The notes below the pieces were generated by a model. The model did not search any database. It was not told the DNA's origin and saw only the letters and a program-made list of their open reading frames with translations. The translations under genes and the position numbers were made by a program. From Clostridium sp. CAG:273 (GTDB lineage Bacteria; Bacillota; Clostridia; TANB77; CAG-508), in the NCBI GenBank assembly GCA_000438355.1, contig FR901467.1:14853-32417 (forward strand): a DNA stretch of 17,565 nucleotides. The letters run 5' to 3'. Below, piece by piece: positions 5,959 to 13,147 of this stretch (position 1 is the first letter of the stretch; the number at the start of each line of letters is the position of its first letter).

Positions 5959-8020
5959 ATGAACTTGTCATACTTGTTAATCCTATAAATACTAATGGTA
6001 TAATTAAGTAACCAACAAATAATACAACCATTGGTGCAAAACCTATTGCTTTTCCTATCATACCTTTTCTACTTATTAATCTATCATTTGATTCTTTTCT
6101 TTTTGCTTGATAATAATCTCTTTCTGTATCTAGTTCATCAAATGCATCTGAAATTGGTATCTTTTCAACTGCAGCTTGTAAACTTTCTACTAATATTATT
6201 AACTGTTGAAAAGATATATCGTCTTTTAATTCTTCTAGAGCTTCCCAAGGTCCACTTTCATAGTTGTTAACACATTTGCTAATTGGTTCTTTAAATATAT
6301 TTGCATATCTTTCTAACCACTCTAAAATCATCTCAACATTAACTCTCTCTATTCTCATTAGCATTAATATAATTGTTTGGAACTGCATTACTTCGTCTTC
6401 CATTTCTAATTGTCTCATCTTTGCTTGGAATTTTAACATCCAAATTGGTCCCATATATGCTATAATTGCTAATACCATAGATATTAATACTTCAAACCAT
6501 TTTAAGTTTTCACTGTTTATTTGTTGTAATTTTCCATAAACTCTCTCTGCAGCAGTTTTTATTTCTGCATCTGTACTTGTTACATAGTCTTCGTTTATTT
6601 TACCTTTTCTCATATCTGTTTTAATTTTATTTTGGTCTATTGTTGTGTCACCTTTATATTTATATAGGTAATCATTATCTGACTCTGTAAGTGCCATAGC
6701 ATTTTTGGTATCTTTTTCACTCATTTGTCCTATAATATTAAAGTCAACTGTTGGATCTGTATAAACATTTTTAATAGTAATTTGGTGTAATTGTATAATG
6801 AGTACTAATGATACTACAAATGTTGTCACACATAACACCAGTCTATTTATATAAATCCATTGTATTTTATCTTTTGTTGCTGAGTCTTTCATATCTTTTC
6901 TAATTTTTCTATATTCTTTTGTACCATCTTTTGGTATAAATAAATCTATGAACTTTTTAATTGGTTTTATTTTATATAATTTTTCTTGCCATGGATTCTC
7001 CGTATTTTTAGTATTTTGCGCGGTTGAACCATTATCTTTTAATTTTCTTGTTAATATATAACATACAAATGTTATGACTAAAACCAAAATTTGTACTAGC
7101 ATACCATTTTTGCCAGCATAAAAACTTTGTGTAAAACTAAATTGTGACATAGACCAATTTTTAATCGGCTCTAATGCTAACATAGGTACTATAGAAATAA
7201 GTGATAAACTTTGAAATGTGTAATCTAGTTTATCTCTCTTTAATATTTCAAGTTGCATTTCTTGTGTAATATTATTTAAATTTTTTAAGTATAATGATGC
7301 ACCATCTATTTTTCTATCACCAAATTCTTTTGTAAGGTAAGAAACTCCTGCAAATTCTTTTAAATAGCTATTTGGTGCAACGTCATAATATCTTTCTAAT
7401 TCTGACTCTGGGTCATTAGATATTAAAACTTCGTATATTTTTTCTGCTTGTCTAGAAACTTCTGGATGTTCGTCATCTTGTGCAACTTGGTAAATTGCTT
7501 CCTCAACCATGTTTGTTTCGTGATATGCATGTCTTATTTCTGAGAAAAAATCTATTTGTTGTTTTAAAAGTTTATTATCTATTTTATCTACACTTCCATC
7601 TATAAAACTATCTATCATGAATAATTCAAATATAAGTAATATAGACATAAGTAATGTATTTTGGTGAGTAATTACAATAATAATTATTGTTAATGGTACT
7701 AATATAATAAATGTTCTTGTTAAAATTTGAGCAGCTTGTCTTCTTGTTAAATATTCATCATCAATATTTATAATTTCAAGTTTTCTTCTTATTTTTAATA
7801 AATACCTTTTTATAAATGGTATTTTTCTATAAATTACATATAACTTTTGGTATAAAACCTCTGCCGTAAATTTTTTGGCTTGAGTACCTTGTCTTAATTT
7901 TTGTATTTCTCTTGTCTCAGAACTATTTAATTTTTTACTAATCAAAATATATGCAAGAACTATTATTGCAAAAAGTACTCCTATTCCTATCATCATGTAC
8001 ATTAACATTTGATTAGACAT
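5930..8020 (-). CDS. Fused TadB-TadC-like inner-membrane platform protein
   Basis: 696 residues, about twice a single TadB or TadC. Two successive T2SS-F-like cytoplasmic helical units are each flanked by membrane segments. Unit 1 spans about 145-265 (core K-Q-Q-I-D-F-F-S-E-I-R, T-N-M-V-E-E-A-I) and unit 2 about 535-655 (M-Q-F-Q-T-I-I-L-M-L-M, V-N-V-E-M-I-L-E-W). Hydrophobic segments lie near 7-27, 103-135, 270-283, 307-323, 393-411, 509-529 and 659-681. About 85 residues (412-500) between two helices of the second half are hydrophilic and may be extracytoplasmic. This protein would couple the motor ATPase to filament assembly, as GspF/PilC/TadB-C do. AGGAGGTGAG lies 8 bases before the ATG. 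It stands directly between the ATPase and the subunit genes, the usual Tad order. Confidence 0.8.
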   Translation of the reverse strand: MSNQMLMYMMIGIGVLFAIIVLAYILISKKLNSSETREIQKLRQGTQAKKFTAEVLYQKLYVIYRKIPFIKRYLLKIRRKLEIINIDDEYLTRRQAAQILTRTFIILVPLTIIIIVITHQNTLLMSILLIFELFMIDSFIDGSVDKIDNKLLKQQIDFFSEIRHAYHETNMVEEAIYQVAQDDEHPEVSRQAEKIYEVLISNDPESELERYYDVAPNSYLKEFAGVSYLTKEFGDRKIDGASLYLKNLNNITQEMQLEILKRDKLDYTFQSLSLISIVPMLALEPIKNWSMSQFSFTQSFYAGKNGMLVQILVLVITFVCYILTRKLKDNGSTAQNTKNTENPWQEKLYKIKPIKKFIDLFIPKDGTKEYRKIRKDMKDSATKDKIQWIYINRLVLCVTTFVVSLVLIIQLHQITIKNVYTDPTVDFNIIGQMSEKDTKNAMALTESDNDYLYKYKGDTTIDQNKIKTDMRKGKINEDYVTSTDAEIKTAAERVYGKLQQINSENLKWFEVLISMVLAIIAYMGPIWMLKFQAKMRQLEMEDEVMQFQTIILMLMRIERVNVEMILEWLERYANIFKEPISKCVNNYESGPWEALEELKDDISFQQLIILVESLQAAVEKIPISDAFDELDTERDYYQAKRKESNDRLISRKGMIGKAIGFAPMVVLFVGYLIIPLVFIGLTSMTSSFDSMTSTTL

Positions 8021-8089
8021 ATTGTGATACTCACCTCCTTTAAGTTTATTCTTTATTAATTTACATCTTTACGCTCTATAAGTTATATA

Positions 8090-8914
8090 TTATCCCTCTT
8101 CAGCTAAAGTTGTTTTTGGTTTTCTTCCTCTTTTTTTAGTTTCTACTTCTGTACTATTTTCTGTATTTGTATCATCATCTAATTTTGGTGGTTTTATTCC
8201 CCAATTTCTCTCTAAGAATTTATCAAAGTCTACAACATCTGAATCGTCCATATTAATTCTCATTTCTCTTATATTTTTATCTGATATTGGGTTTGTTAAA
8301 ACATATTTTCCATCATGATATTCCATAATGTTTCTATATTTATATAACTCTCTATTTGTTGTTTTGCTATAGAATATTGTAGAGTTATCCATAAATTTTT
8401 CTAATTTGCCTTCTAATGTTTTTTCTTTTCTATGGTCATATGTATACTCGTTTTTCTCTTCTACTGGTATACATTCTGTTACTCTTTCTATGTATCTTCT
8501 ACCTCTAAAGTCCTTAACTAAGTGAATATCAAAGTTCAAAACTTGTACAACTTGCTCTTCTGCTGTTTTCTCATTTTTAAACACACCTGCTCTTAACATT
8601 GAGTTACGAAGCGCTGTAACTAAGTCTGGAAATGTTTTAGCGTGGTGAGTAAATAATGTAAACTTAGATGCAACCTGTGCAGATTGTATCATCCAAGATG
8701 CTACGGGGTCTGTTGCAACCTCACCGATGATATTAACAGAACCATCTGTCTTCTTTTGAACGTCCAAGCACTCTTGACCAGAAACAGTTTCTGTCTCACG
8801 CATTGATAAAATGTTTCTGGTTGGATAAATCTTTCTTAAGTGAAGCTCGAAGGCAGTTTCTGTAATACGAAGGTTCATAGTTTCGTATATGTTTTCTATC
8901 ATAGCCATAAGCAT
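8090..8914 (-). CDS. cpaF: CpaF/TadA-like motor ATPase, C-terminal part (after a frameshift)
   Basis: This reading frame holds the catalytic half of the type IV filament motor ATPase. The in-frame sequence before its first ATG reads A-G-K-T-T-M, the second half of the Walker A motif. It continues with E-T (arginine-rich and Asp-box region), a Walker B-like N-I-I-G-E-V (61-66), the His-box-like T-L-F-T-H-H-A-K-T-F (86-95) and A-L-R-N-S-M-L-R-A-G (101-110), as in CpaF (L-H-A-N and R-L-E-T-M-V). The C-terminal extension ends in a basic K-K-R-G-R-K-P-K patch (260-267) and an acidic stretch before it. The ATG at 8914 is an internal methionine of the intact gene, not a real start. Joined with the upstream frame it gives a 658-residue protein. 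Confidence 0.75.
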   Translation of the reverse strand: MLMAMIENIYETMNLRITETAFELHLRKIYPTRNILSMRETETVSGQECLDVQKKTDGSVNIIGEVATDPVASWMIQSAQVASKFTLFTHHAKTFPDLVTALRNSMLRAGVFKNEKTAEEQVVQVLNFDIHLVKDFRGRRYIERVTECIPVEEKNEYTYDHRKEKTLEGKLEKFMDNSTIFYSKTTNRELYKYRNIMEYHDGKYVLTNPISDKNIREMRINMDDSDVVDFDKFLERNWGIKPPKLDDDTNTENSTEVETKKRGRKPKTTLAEEG

Positions 8915-10067
8915 TGTTGTCTTTCCGGCATCCTTGCTCTCCTGTTAGAGAAACAATTCTTGCACCTTTTACTAAGAATTTTAGTAAATCTATTGCTTCT
9001 TCTTTTCCTGGGAAAAGAACTATTTGTTCTAGTGTAGCACGCTTTACGTCGAACTTTCTTACGAAGAATGCCCATGTTTCAGACATACTTGGTCTAACAA
9101 CAACAACACGAGAACCATCCTTCATTTCATTAATTTTATATCCATTTGTATCTGATAACTGACCAGGGTTATTATATTTATAAATATTTTGACATACTCT
9201 TTTTAGCTCTGCCTCTGTTCCAAATGATAAAAATGCTAAACGTATAGATTTACCATGGAACATTATCCAAATACTATCACAAGCACGTGGAACTTTATGG
9301 TCTACTATTTGACTTAAATAATCTCCATCTGTTTGGGCAACTTGACTCATAAATGATTCTGGAAGTCCAGATACACCACCTGAAATACCATCTATGTTCA
9401 TATCTCTTATTTCGTCTATACTGCTATAACCCTTATAATGTTGGTATATTCTTTGAACTACTACATTTAACTTATCTGTAAAAGCTAAAACAAAGTTTTC
9501 TTTTTCATATATATCGTCTATTTCTTCTGAAGTAATAACATATGATGGCTTTGTTTCTCCTGCCACATATTTTAAGTCATCTAGTTTATATTTGTCGATA
9601 ATTTTTGCCATAGCCTCATAGCCAAATTCATTTTTGTACATATATAAAATTATCTCGAATTTATCTTGAGAAGTTAACAAAGATGGTACATCAAATGGAA
9701 TAGCCTTTGAAACATTAGTCTCATCTACTCCATATTCTTTATATAATAAATCGAAAATTAACTCTTTAACATATTTTTTATCATTAACATCTCCATATGT
9801 ACAACCTTTTAAAGCTTTTTTCAATTCATATTTTTTATTTTTTCTTCTTTTTAGTTCTTCTTCAGAAAGACCTATATCATACAAGTTTACCTTTGTAATC
9901 TCATCCAATCTTTTCTTGATAAAAGCAGTCATTTTTTCTAATGTATAAGTCTTATCATCTACTTGTACTTCTTCTTCAACTTGCTCATTTTTTCTTTTAT
10001 TAATAAATCTTATAATTAAAAAAGCTGCAACTAAAAGAACTATTATAATTAAAAGTATGTTAACCAT
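8796..10067 (-). CDS. cpaF: CpaF/TadA-like motor ATPase, N-terminal part (frameshifted at Walker A)
   Basis: The first 379 residues are the true N-terminal part, and the last 44 codons of this frame are out-of-frame noise. Residues 3-20 are a membrane helix followed by K-R-K, which is unusual because CpaF-type motors are normally soluble. About 30-190 is a charged helical region I do not recognise. From about 195 the CpaF N-terminal domain is visible (V-V-Q-R-I-Y near 203-208, M-N-I-D-G-I-S-G-G near 223-231), with the conserved K-D-G-S-R-V at 316-321 and F-V-R-K-F at 335-339. The Walker A motif starts as G-E-Q-G (376-379) and then breaks because of one extra base at about 8930. The AAAGGAG ribosome-binding site supports the start. 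The reconstructed protein is 658 residues, longer than the usual 400-500. Confidence 0.75.
   Translation of the reverse strand: MVNILLIIIVLLVAAFLIIRFINKRKNEQVEEEVQVDDKTYTLEKMTAFIKKRLDEITKVNLYDIGLSEEELKRRKNKKYELKKALKGCTYGDVNDKKYVKELIFDLLYKEYGVDETNVSKAIPFDVPSLLTSQDKFEIILYMYKNEFGYEAMAKIIDKYKLDDLKYVAGETKPSYVITSEEIDDIYEKENFVLAFTDKLNVVVQRIYQHYKGYSSIDEIRDMNIDGISGGVSGLPESFMSQVAQTDGDYLSQIVDHKVPRACDSIWIMFHGKSIRLAFLSFGTEAELKRVCQNIYKYNNPGQLSDTNGYKINEMKDGSRVVVVRPSMSETWAFFVRKFDVKRATLEQIVLFPGKEEAIDLLKFLVKGARIVSLTGEQGCRKDNNAYGYDRKHIRNYEPSYYRNCLRASLKKDLSNQKHFINA
8927..8933 (-). other. Single-base frameshift inside the Walker A codons of cpaF
   Basis: On the minus strand GGA-T-GCC-GGA-AAG-ACA-ACA: removing the T (8930), or equally one of its neighbours, restores G-E-Q-G-A-G-K-T-T in a single open frame. 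There is no homopolymer run and no recognisable slippery heptamer. It may be an assembly or sequencing error, or a genuine inactivating mutation. Confidence 0.85.
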
Positions 10068-10093
10068 CTTTTTTAAGTCTCCTTTCTAAAAGG

Positions 10094-10936
10094 CTATCCT
10101 CTCATTTGTACTTCGTGTAATTTATCTATTATTGCGACTGTAGTTTGCTCTATTGTCTTCATAAATAATGCATTTCTATCTAATTCGTCTGTAAGTTTTC
10201 TATATTTTAATAAAAATTCTATTAACTTATTTTCTGAGCAAGCCTCAAAAAATAATGTATTATAAGGAACACAAGATATTAAATTTCTTTCTCTTAAATA
10301 CCTTGTAACATTTTTAAGATTATATTTTGAATCTAAGTCACATCTTCCAAGTAAAAGCATTATATTTCTTCTTTTGAAGAAGTCATTACTTGACCTCAAG
10401 TCTAAGAAATCATTAATGCTATTAAAATTTTGTAGTAAATTGTATACAACTATGTCCGAAATCTGTAAAATTTCATCTTTTACATCTTTAGGCAAATCTT
10501 TGTATAAATCTACAAAAACATAGTCATAATATCTATTTGCTGCATTTAAAACATTTATATATTTAGGTGCAACTTCTGCATAATCTTTATATTCTGTTGT
10601 TAATGGTGCTTGAAGAAAATCTAGTCTTTCTCTTAATATAGTTCTACAATAGTTTCTAACAATTTCCGGAGTAGTTTTGTTACTTGAAATAACTTTAACT
10701 AAACCTTCAATTCCAGATTCTATGGCAGCATTTGCTCCTTTATTATTTGTATTAATATTAGTTGTTTCTTTTTTTATTGGCCAAAAACATTCTTCTAGCA
10801 TTTTATATTGAAACGCTGTATCTACTATTAAAATTTTATAGTTATGTTCTATAGCCATATTTGTTGCTATAGCTGCCATTGACAATGTTTGTCCTGTTTC
10901 TTTTTTTCCTCTACGATAAAATGTTACAATAGCCAT
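10094..10936 (-). CDS. TadZ/CpaE-like MinD-family protein with degenerate P-loop
   Basis: 280 residues with the SIMIBI fold signature: a first strand M-A-I-V-T-F, a loop R-R-G-K-K-E-T-G-Q-T (8-17), then K-I-L-I-V-D-T (34-40, A' motif) and Y-V-F-V-D-L (139-144, Walker B strand). In MinD the loop is K-G-G-x-G-K-T. Here the final lysine is Gln and the loop is altered, as in TadZ/CpaE proteins known for atypical Walker A loops. TadZ proteins place the Tad apparatus at a cell site, so a localisation or assembly role is likely. It starts one base after the preceding stop (TAAAATG), so translation is coupled, and it is followed 26 bases later by the ATPase gene. Whether it binds ATP is uncertain. 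Confidence 0.75.
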   Translation of the reverse strand: MAIVTFYRRGKKETGQTLSMAAIATNMAIEHNYKILIVDTAFQYKMLEECFWPIKKETTNINTNNKGANAAIESGIEGLVKVISSNKTTPEIVRNYCRTILRERLDFLQAPLTTEYKDYAEVAPKYINVLNAANRYYDYVFVDLYKDLPKDVKDEILQISDIVVYNLLQNFNSINDFLDLRSSNDFFKRRNIMLLLGRCDLDSKYNLKNVTRYLRERNLISCVPYNTLFFEACSENKLIEFLLKYRKLTDELDRNALFMKTIEQTTVAIIDKLHEVQMRG

Positions 10937-10937
10937 T

Positions 10938-11636
10938 TTAAAATCCTCTTTCTAATTGTTTATATACTTTTTTTACTGTAGAATACTCTTTATCTCCTAC
11001 AATTTGTTCTAACATATATAATAAATTATCTCTATATTGTGCACTCAATCTTTTATATTTTATTTTTGAAACTCTTTGGTTTTCTATAGTTACACTTTGG
11101 TCCCCAACTTCTAATGGAAAATAAACTATATCATCATCCCATTCTATTTTATACCCCATTGATAAAAAGTTTAAGTAGTCATCTTCTTCTTGCAAAGCTT
11201 CTCTTGTAAATAGTACCTTTGTCAATTTTAATTTATCTCTTAAAGCACTTAAAATTTCTAAACCTTTTTTTAATGAATATAAATCAAATGAAGTAATAAA
11301 ATAATTTACATCTTCTGGGTCTATTTGAAATGAATCTAATTTTTGTGCATCATCAATATCTATAAATGCATAGTCATATCCCATATCCGCATGTGCTGGC
11401 ATTCCTAAATATTCTTTTATACCAAAATAGTCTTCAAATCCAACTGCAACATCTATATTTTCAAAATTTGTGACATATGATTTAACAGGGCTTATTTCTG
11501 GAACTACGTATTTAGCTTTTTGAGTTATTGTAGAATCTATAAAAAGTATTTTTTTACCAGAAGCTGATAATATTCTAGCTAAATACAAAATTAAGTCTGT
11601 TTTATCATAAGCCCCTATAAACCCTATTTTTCTCAT
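10938..11636 (-). CDS. Second MinD/TadZ-like protein, short, with a minimal P-loop
   Basis: 232 residues. The N-terminal strand M-R-K-I-G-F-I-G runs into A-Y-D-K-T-D (9-14), a G-x-x-x-K-T-like loop lacking the MinD signature lysine and glycines. Then come K-K-I-L-F-I-D-S-T (28-36) and Y-D-Y-A-F-I-D-I-D-D (87-96), the strands that carry A' and Walker B acidic residues. The second half is not like MinD and may be a lineage-specific domain. It lies 17 bases after cpaB with AGGAGG 5 bases before the ATG, and 1 base before the other MinD-like gene. Two non-identical TadZ-like proteins side by side suggest a heteromeric positioning or adaptor complex; this is inference. The family call rests on the strand pattern only. 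Confidence 0.65.
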   Translation of the reverse strand: MRKIGFIGAYDKTDLILYLARILSASGKKILFIDSTITQKAKYVVPEISPVKSYVTNFENIDVAVGFEDYFGIKEYLGMPAHADMGYDYAFIDIDDAQKLDSFQIDPEDVNYFITSFDLYSLKKGLEILSALRDKLKLTKVLFTREALQEEDDYLNFLSMGYKIEWDDDIVYFPLEVGDQSVTIENQRVSKIKYKRLSAQYRDNLLYMLEQIVGDKEYSTVKKVYKQLERGF

Positions 11637-11653
11637 AATTTCCTCCTTTTAAA

Positions 11654-12880
11654 TTAGCCTGCTAATGACTCTAAATATTGTTGTCTTTCTTCTTGAATTA
11701 ATGTAATTTCTTCTTCTGTCTTATCTACTACATTATCTGCAGCATCTTCTGAATTCTGATTTATTACATCATTAATATTATTTCTATTTGTTCCATTTGT
11801 GTATCTATTATTTAACTCTTTTTTAGCAACCTCAGAAATATTTGGATTTTGATCTATTAATGTCTTAACTTTTTGTGATGGCAAATATGTTGGTGTTGCT
11901 TTATCTTGTAAACCTGGTTCTACATATCTTGCTGCATATAAAACAGATCCTGGTACCATGTATGATTCTACTATTGCGTTGCTGATTGTTATAATTTCTT
12001 CTTCTGTAACTTGAATAGAAATAGTATTTGGTGAATCCATTTCTCCTATAACTGGTATTTCTATCTCTTTATGTGATGCTACTATATAGTCTGTACCATC
12101 TGGCATTCTAAGTCTAATGTCTATACAATCTCCAGTTGCTATTTGTGAGCTTATTAATATTACACTATACTCTTGTTTTCTTAAGTTAGCTGTAACTAGC
12201 TCTGTTGACCTTGTTATAGCATAATTTGTTAATACAGTATCTTTTGCCATATCTATTTTAGCAACCATAGGAATTTGAGTTAAAGGATATTCTACTTTGT
12301 TTTCATTTTGTCCTTCTTGATGTTCTGCATAATACATACCATTTATCTCTGTAACAGGTACATTACCTGATGCTGTAGATACAACATATCCATCTTGATT
12401 TTTTTGTACTTGTGAAGCATTATAAGAGGTTTCTGGATTTGAATATCTGTAATATTTTTCTCCATCTTCTGTAGTAATTACATAAACATTATTTATTTCT
12501 TGTCCTGCTGCATTTGTTTCTTGCACAGCAACATAAAGTTCCCCAAATGCATTTGTATTAATTGGATTTCCATTAGTATCTGCTAAATAATAGCTTTTTA
12601 ACAAATCTATATTTTCTCCTGTAACTGCATTTTTAGGAACAGAATTTCCATCTACTTCTTTTAAAGTTAACATATCTTCTGTTATAGTTTGTCCTGAACT
12701 TATATCTGTATTTAATGTATATACCTTTACTCTATTAGCCTCGTATGTTTGTATAGTTTCCTTTGATTTTAGTAATTGCATTACTAAGAAAACTATAACT
12801 ATACCTGTTATTAATAGTGTAATTAAAATACCTAAAATAAATGAAGTATTTGCTCTTCTTTGCATTGGATTTTTTGCCAT
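11654..12880 (-). CDS. cpaB: CpaB-like SAF-domain pilus assembly protein
   Basis: First gene of the locus, 408 residues. The N-terminus is cytoplasmic and basic (MAKNPMQRRA) with one membrane helix (about 13-36). The SAF-type start is V-K-V-Y-T-L-N-T-D-I-S-S-G-Q-T-I-T-E-D-M-L (51-71), like the CpaB V-x-x-x-D-I-x-x-G-x-x-I-x-x-x-x-L pattern. A second half resumes at I-P-M-V-A-K-I-D-M-A-K-D-T-V-L (203-217). Between them is an insert of about 100 residues (95-200), and the C-terminal tail (about 325-408) is Asn/Glu-rich. In Gram-negative Tad systems CpaB works with the outer-membrane secretin. With no outer membrane here it may instead guide the filament through the wall (inference). AAGGAGG lies 8 bases before the ATG. 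Confidence 0.8.
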   Translation of the reverse strand: MAKNPMQRRANTSFILGILITLLITGIVIVFLVMQLLKSKETIQTYEANRVKVYTLNTDISSGQTITEDMLTLKEVDGNSVPKNAVTGENIDLLKSYYLADTNGNPINTNAFGELYVAVQETNAAGQEINNVYVITTEDGEKYYRYSNPETSYNASQVQKNQDGYVVSTASGNVPVTEINGMYYAEHQEGQNENKVEYPLTQIPMVAKIDMAKDTVLTNYAITRSTELVTANLRKQEYSVILISSQIATGDCIDIRLRMPDGTDYIVASHKEIEIPVIGEMDSPNTISIQVTEEEIITISNAIVESYMVPGSVLYAARYVEPGLQDKATPTYLPSQKVKTLIDQNPNISEVAKKELNNRYTNGTNRNNINDVINQNSEDAADNVVDKTEEEITLIQEERQQYLESLAG

Positions 12881-12925
12881 TTTCTATTCCTCCTTAAATT
12901 TGACAATATACAACCTTATAAAATA

Positions 12926-12954
12926 ATTTTACAACAAAAAAACTATAAAAACAA
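12926..12954 (-). promoter_or_regulatory. Possible promoter of the pilus locus upstream of cpaB
   Basis: On the minus strand, TTGTTT (12949-12954), 17 bases, TAAAAT (12926-12931), predicting a start near 12919 and a leader of about 39 bases ending in the AGGAGG before cpaB. Both hexamers are imperfect, and other AT-rich hexamers in 12960-13020 could serve instead. Confidence 0.3.
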
Positions 12955-12991
12955 CAGAATTTTTATGTATGTAACACAAAAATAATATATG

Positions 12992-13011
12992 TGTAATATT
13001 TTTGTAATATT
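12992..13011. repeat. Tandem TGTAATATT direct repeat in the divergent intergenic region
   Basis: The nine bases TGTAATATT occur at 12992-13000 and again at 13003-13011, offset by 11 bases, about one helical turn. They lie upstream of both the putative cpaB and mutS2 promoters, where a dimeric regulator could bind on one face of the helix. In DNA this AT-rich, chance recurrence is possible. Confidence 0.3.
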
Positions 13012-13031
13012 CTTTCATCTATTTTGTAGAC

Positions 13032-13060
13032 TTTTCTTAGAGTTTCTTTTATGCTATAAT
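13032..13060 (+). promoter_or_regulatory. Extended -10 promoter of mutS2
   Basis: The -10 TATAAT (13055-13060) is preceded by TG (13052-13053), a full TGnTATAAT element. The -35 (TTTTCT, 13032-13037, spacer 17) is poor, as extended -10 promoters tolerate. Transcription would begin near 13067, giving a leader of about 80 bases. Confidence 0.6.
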
Positions 13061-13063
13061 ATT

Positions 13064-13100
13064 ATGAGTATAATTTAAAAATCAATTAAAATATACTCAT
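13064..13100 (+). promoter_or_regulatory. Long inverted repeat at the mutS2 transcription start
   Basis: Arms 13064-13078 and 13086-13100 are complementary over 15 positions with a single A/A mismatch (13073/13091); the outer nine bases, atgagtata and tatactcat, match perfectly. The 7-base loop is 13079-13085. It begins three bases after the -10, over the expected start site. It could be a repressor operator or a 5' leader hairpin of the mutS2 transcript. No U-tract follows, so it is not a terminator. Confidence 0.5.
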
Positions 13101-13147
13101 CCCCTAAATCAATATAATATTAACATAAAGAAAGGATTAAAACATTT

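Noticed and set aside
8870..8914. Independent translation of the ATPase C-terminal part from ATG 8914
   Set aside because: No good ribosome-binding site at normal spacing, and this ATG is the methionine that directly follows G-K-T-T in the intact P-loop.
8796..8930. C-terminal 44 residues of the first ATPase frame (after C-R-K-D-N-N)
   Set aside because: They are out-of-frame translation of the P-loop region; the alternative frame gives A-G-K-T-T and conserved ATPase sequence.
8924..8936. Programmed ribosomal frameshifting in cpaF
   Set aside because: No slippery heptamer, no nearby rare codon or stop codon at the shift point and no obvious stimulatory hairpin; an error or a mutation is simpler.
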